Shown here: positions 24,831-34,128 of the stretch, in pieces
How positions within the stretch are numbered: the stretch's first letter is position 1
How the letters are laid out: each line of letters begins with the position of its first letter
From: CAXBDP01 sp963974465
Lineage (GTDB): Bacteria; Bacteroidota; Bacteroidia; Cytophagales; Cyclobacteriaceae
Direction: 5' to 3' (one strand)
Assembly: GCA_049340005.1 (NCBI GenBank)
Contig: JBMPIY010000012.1
DNA: 64,000 bases
Notes under the pieces: generated by a model
Databases searched by the model: none
What the model was told of the DNA's origin: nothing
The model's input: only the letters and a program-made list of their open reading frames with translations
Position numbers and translations under genes: made by a program

Positions 24831-24889
24831 TCTTAGGTAGTTTTATCGTCAAAGAATTTTTAATTTCGTATTCAAAAAAATATCCTTGT

Positions 24890-27800
24890 ATGACAACTGC
24901 GACAGCAAAACCATATAAACCAAAAAATCATATTCGAATCGTAACAGCTGCCTCCCTTTTTGATGGGCACGACGCTGCTATTAATATAATGCGTAGGCTA
25001 ATCCAAGGCACTGGTTGCGAAGTAATCCATCTTGGACATAATAGATCGGTAAACGAAATTGTGAATTGTGCTATCCAAGAAGATGCACAAGCCATTGCTA
25101 TAACATCTTATCAGGGTGGCCATGTGGAGTTTTTTAAATACATGCATGATTTGCTCAAAGAAAAAGGTGCTGAGCAGATTAGAATATTTGGCGGAGGAGG
25201 TGGTACAATCCTTCCTGAAGAAATTGATGAACTACATGCATATGGTATCACAAGAATCTACTCTCCGGATGATGGCCGCTCAATGGGACTACAGGGGATG
25301 ATCAATGACCTCGTGGAGCAAAGTGATTTCCCATTAGGACAGAAACTTAATGGGCAAGCAAAATCCCTAAGCCCATCCTCTCCAAACTCAATTGCAAGAA
25401 TTATTACTGGATTTGAAAACTATCCTGATGAGCATAAAGATATTCTTACAGATATAAGAACCGAATCAGAAACCAATAAAACGCCTGTACTGGGTATCAC
25501 AGGTACAGGTGGAGCGGGCAAATCAAGTTTAGTAGACGAACTAGTAAGAAGATTTCTAACTGATTTTGAAGATAAAACACTTGCTATCATTTCAGTAGAT
25601 CCATCAAAAAGGAAAACTGGTGGAGCATTGCTTGGCGACAGGATTAGAATGAATGCCATAGATAATGAACGTGTTTATATGCGTTCTCTGGCAACAAGAC
25701 AGTCTAACTTGGCTCTTTCTAAATATGTGCAAGAAGCAGTGAATGTAGCTAAAGTAGCTGGGTTTGATTTAATTATACTCGAGACAAGCGGCATCGGCCA
25801 AAGTGATACTGAAATTATTGAACATTCTGATCTCTCATTATATGTGATGACGCCTGAATATGGCGCAGCTACGCAATTAGAGAAAATTGATATGTTAGAT
25901 TTTGCAGATGTAATTGCGCTAAACAAATTTGACAAGCGTGGAGCCTTAGATGCTTTGCGTGATGTGAAAAAGCAATACAAACGAAATCACCAATTGTGGG
26001 ATGCCAAAGACGAAGATCTGCCAGTATTTGGGACAATAGCTTCGCAGTTTAATGACCCTGGTATGAATCGTCTTTACAGGGAAATCATGAACCGAATTTC
26101 GGAAAAAACGGGCGCTAAATTGGAATCTAATTATATGATTACCAAGGAAATGTCTGAGAAAATATACATTATTCCTCCCGCCCGTACACGTTACCTGTCT
26201 GAAATAACAGAGACCATTCGCAATTACAATCAATGGACTTTAGACCAAAAATCAATTGCTCAGAAGCTCTATGCAATCGATAAAACCATTCAAAGTTTAC
26301 AAGAGCATAAAGCAGATTATTCTGAAAAACTAATTACCGATCTCAAAGATCATTTTGAAAAAGTAGCACTAGATTTAGATCCTCGAAACAAATTAATCAT
26401 TGATAAATGGGCTGAGAAAGTAGCCAATTACCAAGGTGAGGAATTTGTGTATTCAGTAAGAGGAAAGGAAATTAGAGTTCCTACTTACACCAAGTCATTA
26501 TCTCATTCGAAAATCTCTAAAATTAGCCTACCAAAATATGAAGGGTGGGGAGACATATTGAGATGGTCTTTGCAAGAAAATGTTCCTGGAGAATTCCCTT
26601 ATGCGGCTGGAGTTTATCCTATCAAACGCCAAAATGAAGACCCAACGAGAATGTTTGCTGGGGAAGGCGGACCAGAGCGTACCAATAAGCGTTTTCATTA
26701 TTTATCCAAAGATATGCCTGCAGCTCGTCTGAGTACAGCTTTCGATTCGGTAACATTATATGGTGAAGATCCTGATTATCGACCTGATATTTATGGTAAG
26801 ATTGGTAACTCAGGCGTAAGTGTGTGTTGCCTTGACGATGCAAAAAAACTTTATTCTGGGTTTGATCTAGCATCTCCAACAACTTCCGTATCCATGACTA
26901 TTAATGGTCCTGCTGCAGCAATTTGCTCCTTTTTTATGAATGCGGCAATTGATCAGCAATGTGAAAAATACATCATAGAAAATGGACTGGAGAAGGACGT
27001 ACAAGCAAAGCTTAAGAAAATATTTGAAGAAAAAGGCTATCCGCAACCTACCTTTCAGTCTGATTTGCCTGAAGGAAACAACGGACTTGGACTGATGCTC
27101 CTTGGTACTACAGGAGATAAAGTATTACCTGCGGATGTTTACAATGAAATTAAGAAGCGAACATTATCGTCTGTGCGTGGCACAGTTCAAGCAGATATCC
27201 TTAAAGAAGATCAAGCTCAAAATACCTGTATATTCTCTACAGAATTCTCTTTGAGATTGATGGGTGATGTGCAGCAGTATTTTATCAATGATAATGTGCG
27301 TAATTTCTATAGTGTGTCAATCTCAGGATACCATATTGCCGAAGCAGGTGCAAATCCGATTTCACAATTGGCTTTCACCTTGGCTAATGGGTTCACGTTT
27401 GTAGAGTACTATGTAAGCAGAGGAATGGACATCAACAAATTCGCTCCTAATCTATCATTCTTCTTTTCGAATGGTGTTGATCCAGAATATGCAGTTATTG
27501 GCAGAGTCGCTAGAAAGATTTGGGCAAAAGCTATGAAATTGAAGTATGGAGCAGACGAGCGTTCTCAAATGCTCAAATACCATATTCAAACAAGCGGGAG
27601 GTCATTACACGCGCAGGAAATCGACTTTAACGACATTCGTACCACATTGCAAGCTTTATATGCAATTTATGACAACTGTAACTCACTGCATACCAACGCA
27701 TATGATGAAGCAATAACCACACCTACAGAAAATTCTGTTCGTAGAGCAATGGCTATACAGCTGATCATCAACAAGGAACTTGGACTTACGTCGAACGAAA

Positions 27801-28276
27801 ATCCAATCCAAGGTTCATTTATCATTGAAGAGTTGACAGATCTAGTGGAAGAAGCTGTAATGCTTGAATTTGATAGAATTACAGAGCGTGGTGGCGTACT
27901 CGGTGCAATGGAAACAATGTATCAGCGCAATAAAATCCAAGAAGAAAGCTTGTATTACGAGACTTTGAAGCACACCGGAGAGCTTCCTATAATTGGTGTA
28001 AACACTTTCCTTTCCTCCAAAGGATCACCAACGGTGAGACCAGGCGAAGTAATTAGAGCAACGAATGAAGAAAAAGAAGTGCAAATTGGAACGCTGGAGC
28101 AGCTTAAAAAGAGGAATGCTAAAGAAATAGAGCAGAAACTGCAAAACCTAAAAGACGCAGCTGTCCAAAATGGGAATACATTTGAGGCCTTGATGGAAGC
28201 TACCAAATATTGCTCGCTCGGTCAGATTACAAGAGCTTTGTATGAGGTGGGTGGTCAGTATAGAAGAAATATGTAA
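24890..28276 (+). CDS. icmF: Fused B12-dependent acyl-CoA mutase (IcmF type)
   Basis: 1128 residues in one chain. An N-terminal cobalamin-binding domain (about 12-150) has DGHDAA with His27 as the predicted lower cobalt ligand. A MeaB-type GTPase chaperone domain (about 195-500) has the P-loop GITGTGGAGKSS at 202-213, and a long C-terminal TIM-barrel mutase domain follows (about 550-1128). This domain order is that of isobutyryl-CoA mutase fused, IcmF, which interconverts isobutyryl- and butyryl-CoA or related branched acyl-CoAs. Substrate choice cannot be settled here. The frame is open to 24824, but MTTATAKPYKPKNHIRIVTAAS at 24890 is the family-like start. OsmC follows 29 bases later. Confidence 0.92.
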   Translation: MTTATAKPYKPKNHIRIVTAASLFDGHDAAINIMRRLIQGTGCEVIHLGHNRSVNEIVNCAIQEDAQAIAITSYQGGHVEFFKYMHDLLKEKGAEQIRIFGGGGGTILPEEIDELHAYGITRIYSPDDGRSMGLQGMINDLVEQSDFPLGQKLNGQAKSLSPSSPNSIARIITGFENYPDEHKDILTDIRTESETNKTPVLGITGTGGAGKSSLVDELVRRFLTDFEDKTLAIISVDPSKRKTGGALLGDRIRMNAIDNERVYMRSLATRQSNLALSKYVQEAVNVAKVAGFDLIILETSGIGQSDTEIIEHSDLSLYVMTPEYGAATQLEKIDMLDFADVIALNKFDKRGALDALRDVKKQYKRNHQLWDAKDEDLPVFGTIASQFNDPGMNRLYREIMNRISEKTGAKLESNYMITKEMSEKIYIIPPARTRYLSEITETIRNYNQWTLDQKSIAQKLYAIDKTIQSLQEHKADYSEKLITDLKDHFEKVALDLDPRNKLIIDKWAEKVANYQGEEFVYSVRGKEIRVPTYTKSLSHSKISKISLPKYEGWGDILRWSLQENVPGEFPYAAGVYPIKRQNEDPTRMFAGEGGPERTNKRFHYLSKDMPAARLSTAFDSVTLYGEDPDYRPDIYGKIGNSGVSVCCLDDAKKLYSGFDLASPTTSVSMTINGPAAAICSFFMNAAIDQQCEKYIIENGLEKDVQAKLKKIFEEKGYPQPTFQSDLPEGNNGLGLMLLGTTGDKVLPADVYNEIKKRTLSSVRGTVQADILKEDQAQNTCIFSTEFSLRLMGDVQQYFINDNVRNFYSVSISGYHIAEAGANPISQLAFTLANGFTFVEYYVSRGMDINKFAPNLSFFFSNGVDPEYAVIGRVARKIWAKAMKLKYGADERSQMLKYHIQTSGRSLHAQEIDFNDIRTTLQALYAIYDNCNSLHTNAYDEAITTPTENSVRRAMAIQLIINKELGLTSNENPIQGSFIIEELTDLVEEAVMLEFDRITERGGVLGAMETMYQRNKIQEESLYYETLKHTGELPIIGVNTFLSSKGSPTVRPGEVIRATNEEKEVQIGTLEQLKKRNAKEIEQKLQNLKDAAVQNGNTFEALMEATKYCSLGQITRALYEVGGQYRRNM

Positions 28277-28305
28277 TACGGGTTAAAAAAAAGAAAATTA
28301 CTAGA

Positions 28306-28710
28306 ATGGAAACAACAACACGTTTTATCTCAGATTATGAGTATGAAGCCATAAATGAGAGTGGCAATAAAGTACAAATTGATATGTACTCTCGGGAGGA
28401 AAAGAAAAACCACTCTCCTACTGAACTGCTCTTATCAGCATTGAGCGCTTGCGCCTCTGTGGATCTGGTTCAAATGCTCAAAAAAAGAAAGAAAACAGTA
28501 AATGCACTTGAAGTAAGAGCAGTTGGAAACCGAAGAGATGAAATTCCCAAATCCTTTACTGAGATTACCTTGTACTTTAAGTTGACTTCGCCTGATGCAA
28601 CAATTGAGGAATTCGAAAAACTTGCACACCTTGCAGCAACTAAATATTGCTCGGTAGCAGGCACATTAAATTGTGAGATTAAACATGAATATGAGGTGAT
28701 AAGACCTTAA
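28306..28710 (+). CDS. OsmC/Ohr-family peroxiredoxin
   Basis: 134 residues of the OsmC family, thiol peroxidases that reduce organic hydroperoxides. The two reactive cysteines are in SALSACASVDL and ATKYCSVAGTLNCEIKH; the catalytic Arg is probably in the Ser-Arg-Glu-Glu segment after QIDMY. There is no signal peptide, so it is cytoplasmic. It lies 29 bases after icmF, likely on the same transcript, and is followed by a strong terminator. Confidence 0.88.
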   Translation: METTTRFISDYEYEAINESGNKVQIDMYSREEKKNHSPTELLLSALSACASVDLVQMLKKRKKTVNALEVRAVGNRRDEIPKSFTEITLYFKLTSPDATIEEFEKLAHLAATKYCSVAGTLNCEIKHEYEVIRP

Positions 28711-28726
28711 ACAAAATCAAAATGAT

Positions 28727-28760
28727 AAAATGCCAAGCTGTTTTCAGCTTGGCATTTTTT
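28727..28760 (+). terminator. Terminator after osmC
   Basis: ATGCCAAGCTG-TTTT-CAGCTTGGCAT, an 11-bp perfect stem with a T-run. Confidence 0.9.
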
Positions 28761-28864
28761 ATATCTCAAGTTTATTCAAATTACTCTGTCGCAATTTCAT
28801 ACTAACAAAAATAGTATCTTCGACTATTCAATATTAATAGAAAAATGCAAATAAATATTTAATT

Positions 28865-29101
28865 ATGAGGATTGTAAAAGAATTATCAGCAAAGGAAATT
28901 CGAATCACCATTTTTGATTGGAATGAAAAATATTTGATTAAATATGAAATTGGGCCATTAGAACAGACATACAAAATACCCAAGTGGGATGTTGAATCCG
29001 AAGAAGAATTAATAACAAAAATTGTTTCTGCTGAAATTCTTTCAGGGGTAGAGTTAAGGTTCGATGAGATGGGTAAAACTTTAAGGAAAATATCAAGTTA
29101 A
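28865..29101 (+). CDS. Small hypothetical protein (78 aa)
   Basis: A 78-residue cytoplasmic protein with mixed charge (RIVKELSAKEIRITIFDWNEKYLIKYEIG at the start, then KIPKWDVESEEELITKIV). No signal peptide, membrane segment or cysteine. It follows a terminator and precedes the hybrid kinase, with 160 bases between, so it may be monocistronic. I do not recognise the family. The codon usage is like its neighbours, which supports it as a real gene. Confidence 0.6.
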   Translation: MRIVKELSAKEIRITIFDWNEKYLIKYEIGPLEQTYKIPKWDVESEEELITKIVSAEILSGVELRFDEMGKTLRKISS

Positions 29102-29265
29102 CCTTCAGAATAAATTCAAATTGCTAATTTAATTTTGAGAATTACTTGTTACAAAAGAATAGTAAAAAGTATTTCATAACTTTTTTATTGTTATTGGTTA
29201 CCTTTTACAATCTTTGTCATTAATAGTAATAAGAAAAATTACTCTCACTTCTTTTTAGTTTTTTA

Positions 29266-32139
29266 ATGCGAAATATTTTTTTTTCAAATAGTATTGAAAT
29301 TGCACTATTAGTGGTGACATCTCTTCTGATATGGTCTGGATTCAGTCAACATTCTGCGGGATTAGAAGCAGAATCCATTACTGAAGCTAAAGAAATATTA
29401 GTTAATAATGTAGAAAAGCAATCTAAAGATTTTCAAGAGCATATCGAAAATCTTCACGCTGATTTATACCAAGCAATTGATAATCATTTTGGTGAGACTG
29501 AAATCACCTCTCAAGAACTCGCAGGAAGAGAAGTATTTATAGCAGACTACTTTCAAAAACACTTTCCAGCTGTTGATTCCATAATTATACATACACCAAA
29601 GACAGATTATCATTACAACTATGATCAAACTAATGGTCTGAAAGTAAAGGAGGAATCGAACATTGTCGAATACTGGATCGAAGAAATAAAAGAACCTACC
29701 TACGCTACTTTCAGAGGTTCTGAGATAGCTACTAGTAATAAGTCATTTGTCAAGAAAACTAGACTTAAGGAAAAATCAGAAGAAATTGTAATTGCTCCTG
29801 GACAAGTTGGTTTCAGGAAGAGTATCAATCAAAACAATCAGAAAATAGCTGATGTAACAGCTTTTGTTAACATGACAAAAGCATTTGAAATGCTAAATGC
29901 GGAAAATGAGTTTTCCGATCTCAAATATGCTCTTGTAGAAAAAAATGATGGATTACTTAGTAGTAATTTCACTTCAAACCCCGAGGGTTATCTTGAAAAT
30001 ACTAATGAAGGTGATTGGGTTATTTCAACAATTGTAGAAGACGGCAATCCTGTTTTATTGGCGGGAAGTACGTTTAGCTTGAGTGGAAACGATTATTCTG
30101 TAATCCAAGGCCTTGATGAAGCAACATTTATAAACCCAGAAAATTCAAATATTACTTATCCATTTGGAGCTGCATTACTTACTTTATTGACACTATTTGC
30201 CTTTTTGAAGTATCAGAATTATAAGAGCAAAAAAATAGCTTCAAACAGTAAGGCATACGCTAGCGAATTGGCAACCCAACTTGCTATCGTAATGAAAACT
30301 GAAGACCAATTTATTTACAAAATAAATCCAGCAGGAAACGTAGTTTTCGTCTCTGACAATGTGAAGTCAGTTACTGGATATCATACCTCCGAAGTTATAG
30401 GTAAAAGAGGCTTTAAACTTAGTGATAATCCTATCAATAAAGCTCTTGTCGCTAACGGGAAATTCTTTGGATCGTTCCCTATCAAAGATGCTTGCAAAAT
30501 TGAGATTGTAGATAAGTACGATAAAGCTGTTTGGCTAGAAGTAGTGGAGCAGGAAGAAAAGAATAGAAGTGGCGAAGTAATAGGTAGATTTGGTATTGCC
30601 AAGAACATTACCCAAAAGATCGAATCAATCGAAAACCTAAAAGCTTCCCAAGCCAATAAAAGCGCCCTATTAGAAGCAATCCCAGATGGTATTATATCTC
30701 TAAATAAAGATGGGTTCTTAATCGATTGGAAAAATCCATCAGAAAAAGAATTTAAATTTGACTTTAATCCTAGCACAGGGAGTAATCTGCTAGACGTATT
30801 TCCTAAACAAGTATGTAGTGCTATTTTTAGCTCTTTCAACGAAGCAGTAAAAACTCAAAAAGCCGTAAGATCTGAATTTACTTGGCTAGAAAACAATAAC
30901 AAATATCATTACGAATGCAGAATCCTAGTTGTCAGTTCCAACAGCTATATGATTCTAGTAAGAGACATTACTTCACAAAAATTGTTTGAAGAAAGCCTTG
31001 AGAAAGAAATAATCTCTGCAGAGGAGGCTTCAAAAGCAAAGGATCAGTTTATATCTACCGTAAGTCATGAATTGAGAACACCACTCAATGGCATATTGGG
31101 CATGAGCACCTTGCTGGAAGAAACGAAGCTAAGCGAGGAGCAAAAAAATTTCCTCAAAACACTAAAATTCAGTGCCGATTCGCTTAACAAAATCATCAAT
31201 GATATCCTTGACTTTTCTAAAATAGAGGCTGGTGAAATTCAGATAAATGAGCAACAGATTGATATTAAAGAGCTTTTGGATGAAGCCATTAATAATAATA
31301 TTGAACTAGCCAATCTCAAGAATATCCCAATTAATTATCTGATTGCGAATAACGTAAGTCAAAATTACTTGGGCGACGAAAAGAAAATTCTTCAGGTATT
31401 GAACAACCTGATTGAAAATGCGATCAAATTCACTGACAAAGGTGAAATTTCCATTCAGGCTAATTTAGTCAGAAATGAAGATGAAACTTCATCTGTTCAA
31501 TTTATGGTAAAGGATACTGGAGTAGGAATCGATCAGCAACAAATCCCTACTCTATTTCAGCCTTTTACTCAAATTGATTCTACAGATACTAGAAAGTATG
31601 GAGGGACAGGATTAGGTCTGGCAATTTGTGCCAAGCTTGTGAACCTAATGAATGGCCAAATTTGGGTAGAAAGTGAAGTGAATAAAGGCTCTTCATTTTT
31701 CTTCACAGTGCAGATAAAAAATGCTGCCCAAACAGTGCCTGCTAATTACGAGGCTAAAATGGAAGCTCTTCCTAACCAAAAAGAGAACCTAGAAATTCTA
31801 TTGATGGATGAAAATCCAATTACAGCATTGATGTTTTCATCAAACCTCCAAAAATTGGGACACAATGTGAAACCATTTAGATCAACGCAAGCAGATCTTC
31901 CAAACAACATTGATTTGATAATAGTGAATTTCAAATCCAGTCCAGGAATTACAGGAGACTATTTAAGGGAGTTACTAAGCAAAAACTTTGAAAGCAAACC
32001 AAGAATAATTGGAGTAGGATTAGATACAGACACTTCCAACAAGAATACAACTGGTTACCATTTCGACAAAGAAATTATTTTTGCTTCGGACATGAAAAAC
32101 TTCCAAAAACAACTGGAAAACACCTTCGATTCTATTTAA
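29266..32139 (+). CDS. Membrane hybrid sensor histidine kinase with degenerate receiver
   Basis: 957 residues. A transmembrane helix (about 8-26), an extracytoplasmic sensor region (27-298), a second helix (about 300-318), two PAS-like domains (about 335-450 and 460-575), HisKA with FISTVSHELRTPLNG (His601) and an HATPase with NNLIENAIKF, DTGVGID and YGGTGLGLAI. The C-terminal domain (about 835-957) has the start of a receiver (EILLMDENPITALMFSSNLQKLG) but has Asn in DLIIVNFKS where the phosphoacceptor Asp should be. The receiver is probably not phosphorylated, so output must pass through another protein. No response-regulator gene is adjacent. The signal is unknown. Confidence 0.88.
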   Translation: MRNIFFSNSIEIALLVVTSLLIWSGFSQHSAGLEAESITEAKEILVNNVEKQSKDFQEHIENLHADLYQAIDNHFGETEITSQELAGREVFIADYFQKHFPAVDSIIIHTPKTDYHYNYDQTNGLKVKEESNIVEYWIEEIKEPTYATFRGSEIATSNKSFVKKTRLKEKSEEIVIAPGQVGFRKSINQNNQKIADVTAFVNMTKAFEMLNAENEFSDLKYALVEKNDGLLSSNFTSNPEGYLENTNEGDWVISTIVEDGNPVLLAGSTFSLSGNDYSVIQGLDEATFINPENSNITYPFGAALLTLLTLFAFLKYQNYKSKKIASNSKAYASELATQLAIVMKTEDQFIYKINPAGNVVFVSDNVKSVTGYHTSEVIGKRGFKLSDNPINKALVANGKFFGSFPIKDACKIEIVDKYDKAVWLEVVEQEEKNRSGEVIGRFGIAKNITQKIESIENLKASQANKSALLEAIPDGIISLNKDGFLIDWKNPSEKEFKFDFNPSTGSNLLDVFPKQVCSAIFSSFNEAVKTQKAVRSEFTWLENNNKYHYECRILVVSSNSYMILVRDITSQKLFEESLEKEIISAEEASKAKDQFISTVSHELRTPLNGILGMSTLLEETKLSEEQKNFLKTLKFSADSLNKIINDILDFSKIEAGEIQINEQQIDIKELLDEAINNNIELANLKNIPINYLIANNVSQNYLGDEKKILQVLNNLIENAIKFTDKGEISIQANLVRNEDETSSVQFMVKDTGVGIDQQQIPTLFQPFTQIDSTDTRKYGGTGLGLAICAKLVNLMNGQIWVESEVNKGSSFFFTVQIKNAAQTVPANYEAKMEALPNQKENLEILLMDENPITALMFSSNLQKLGHNVKPFRSTQADLPNNIDLIIVNFKSSPGITGDYLRELLSKNFESKPRIIGVGLDTDTSNKNTTGYHFDKEIIFASDMKNFQKQLENTFDSI

Positions 32140-32165
32140 ACTGATTCAAAATCCCTTTCCTTTTT

Positions 32166-32173
32166 TACCTTTG
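32166..32173 (+). promoter_or_regulatory. -7 promoter element of bioD, 4 bases before the ATG
   Basis: TACCTTTG, a perfect TAnnTTTG; the bioD ATG is at 32178, so the mRNA would be leaderless. Confidence 0.55.
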
Positions 32174-32177
32174 GTGT

Positions 32178-32798
32178 ATGGATTATTTCATCACAGCCAT
32201 AGGTACAGATAGTGGAAAAACACTAGTTTCCGCTATCTTTTGTGAAGCCTTCAATACAAATTATTGGAAGCCAATTCAGTCGGGTCAACCAAAGGATTCT
32301 GATACAATTGCAAACCTGATTGAGAATCCGAACGAAAGGATTTTTCCTGAAGCCTATTTTTTAAAAACGCCTGTAAGTCCGCATCAAGCGGCAGAGATAG
32401 ATAGTATAGAGATTGACTTGGATGCGATCAAACGCCCAAGCTCCAGTATTCCTATCACTATCGAAGGAGCGGGAGGATTGTTAGTACCTATTGGCCCACA
32501 CTTGTATATTGCCGACCTTATCTCCAAATTCAATGCTAGTTTAATACTCGTTTCCAACTACTATTTGGGCAGTATCAACCATAGCCTATTAAGCATTGAA
32601 TACTGCAAATCCCATGGAATACCCATTAGGGGAATAGTTTTGAATGGCAAAAAAAATGAATACAGTAAAAGGGCAATTCTAGAAGCAAGCGATACACCAT
32701 TACTCTTAGAAATTGAACAGGAAGAAATAATCGATAAGGCAACAGTGGCGAAATACGCCAAAATATTGAAAGGAAACTATGAGCGATTTAATCAGTAG
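32178..32798 (+). CDS. bioD: Dethiobiotin synthetase
   Basis: 206 residues, ATP-dependent closure of the ureido ring of dethiobiotin. The P-loop is TAIGTDSGKTLVSAIF; the substrate lysine is in NYWKPIQSG; EGAGGLLVPIG and VSNYYLGSINHSLL complete the family signature. A GCGGGAGG octamer overlaps the codons for AGG in EGAGGL. The last 20 bases overlap bioA, so the two are coupled in an operon for biotin synthesis. Confidence 0.93.
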   Translation: MDYFITAIGTDSGKTLVSAIFCEAFNTNYWKPIQSGQPKDSDTIANLIENPNERIFPEAYFLKTPVSPHQAAEIDSIEIDLDAIKRPSSSIPITIEGAGGLLVPIGPHLYIADLISKFNASLILVSNYYLGSINHSLLSIEYCKSHGIPIRGIVLNGKKNEYSKRAILEASDTPLLLEIEQEEIIDKATVAKYAKILKGNYERFNQ

Positions 32799-34056
32799 AG
32801 ATAAGAAAGTTGTTTGGCATCCATTCTCTAAAATGAAGGGTGATTATCCCATCATTCCACTTAAGGCTGCAAAAGATGAATTTCTAATTACAGAGGATGA
32901 CACGGAGATTATAGATGGCATTTCCAGTTGGTGGGTAAATATCCATGGTCATAGCAACACGGAGCTTGCACAAGCTATGTACGACCAAGCTTTGAAATTG
33001 GAACACGTGATTTTTGCTGGCTTCACCCATGAGCCTGCAGTCAAATTATCCGAGAGTTTATGCCAAATTTTACCGAACAATTCACAAAAAGTATTCTATT
33101 CGGATAATGGCTCTACAGCCATAGAAGTAGCATTGAAAATTGCCATGCAGTTTTACTTCAACAAAGGCATAAAAAAGAGTAAAATAATTGCTCTATCTGG
33201 AGCTTATCATGGCGATACATTTGGAGCTATGAGTGTAGGAGAAAGAGGAGGTTTCACCACTCCATTCCATCCATACTTCTTTGATGTAGAGTACCTAACT
33301 TTTCCTGCTGATGAGCAAAATGAAGAGGCATCATTAAAAGAACTTACAACAATAATTGAGGAAAATGACGCCTGTATTTTCATTTACGAGCCATTAGTAC
33401 AAGGCGCTGGAGGAATGAGGATTTATAGCGATTCTTGGTTACAAAAGGCCTTGGAAATAAGCAATAAACCTAATTGTATTCGAATTGCTGATGAAGTATT
33501 TACAGGCTTCGGTAGAACAGGAAAGCTCTTTGCCTCAGAATATTGCCAAGCCCAAGCAGATATAATTTGCCTTTCAAAAGGGATCACCGGAGGCATATTA
33601 CCATTAGGTGCTACAGCCTGTAACAACAGAATTATCGATGCATTTGAGTCCGACAATTGGGAGGAAGCATTCCTTCATGGGCATTCATTCACAGGGAATC
33701 CTGTGATAATGGCTGTGGCCAACAAAAGCTTAGAAATACTGCTTAGAACTGAAACAAGAGAAGCTATAGCCAGAATTGAAAAGCAACAAAAACAAATAGC
33801 TGATTCATTGAAGAACCATCCTCATATTTTAAAAGTAAATTCCATAGGAACCATCCTTTCTATAGAAGTAAAAACATCGACCGATGCAGGGTACTTTAAT
33901 TCAATGAGAGAGAAAATCTATTATTTCTTTATAAGTAGGAATATATTGTTGAGGCCATTGGGCAATACAATATACTTTTTACCTCCATACATAATTTCTT
34001 CAAAATCATTTGCTAAAGTTCACAATGCAATTAAGGAATTCATGGATTCATTATAG
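32779..34056 (+). CDS. bioA: Adenosylmethionine-8-amino-7-oxononanoate aminotransferase
   Basis: 425 residues, a class III PLP aminotransferase that makes 7,8-diaminopelargonate. It starts with VVWHPFSKMKGDYPIIP and has ISSWWVNIHGHSNTEL, the FYSDNGSTAIEVALK cofactor loop and ALSGAYHGDTFGAMSVGER. RIADEVFTGFGRTGKLFA is followed by CLSKGITGGILPLG, which contains the PLP lysine. It ends with PPYIISS near the C-terminus, characteristic of BioA. Together with bioD it supplies two consecutive steps; bioB and bioF are not in the window. Confidence 0.94.
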   Translation: MSDLISRDKKVVWHPFSKMKGDYPIIPLKAAKDEFLITEDDTEIIDGISSWWVNIHGHSNTELAQAMYDQALKLEHVIFAGFTHEPAVKLSESLCQILPNNSQKVFYSDNGSTAIEVALKIAMQFYFNKGIKKSKIIALSGAYHGDTFGAMSVGERGGFTTPFHPYFFDVEYLTFPADEQNEEASLKELTTIIEENDACIFIYEPLVQGAGGMRIYSDSWLQKALEISNKPNCIRIADEVFTGFGRTGKLFASEYCQAQADIICLSKGITGGILPLGATACNNRIIDAFESDNWEEAFLHGHSFTGNPVIMAVANKSLEILLRTETREAIARIEKQQKQIADSLKNHPHILKVNSIGTILSIEVKTSTDAGYFNSMREKIYYFFISRNILLRPLGNTIYFLPPYIISSKSFAKVHNAIKEFMDSL

Positions 34057-34128
34057 CCATTTTTAATAACATTACAAATTTTGGAAAAATTTAGAATTAA
34101 CTCTAACTTTCAGTAAAACCAATTAATT

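Larger units (their letters stand above)
24144..24889. other. Gene-free stretch with reverse array, hairpin and octamer
   Basis: About 745 bases with no convincing protein-coding frame. It holds a reverse-oriented copy of the phased array (24213-24264), a terminator-like hairpin on the plus strand (24673-24703) with no gene in front of it, an intergenic GCGGGAGG octamer (24757) and a palindrome (24817-24830) ahead of icmF. A rightward untranslated transcript ending at 24703 is possible. I could not find a clean TTTG/TAnnTTTG promoter for it. Confidence 0.45.

Noticed and set aside
30381..30839. 152-residue frame on the minus strand opposite the hybrid kinase
   Set aside because: Serine-rich shadow of the PAS region with no family signal and no promoter.
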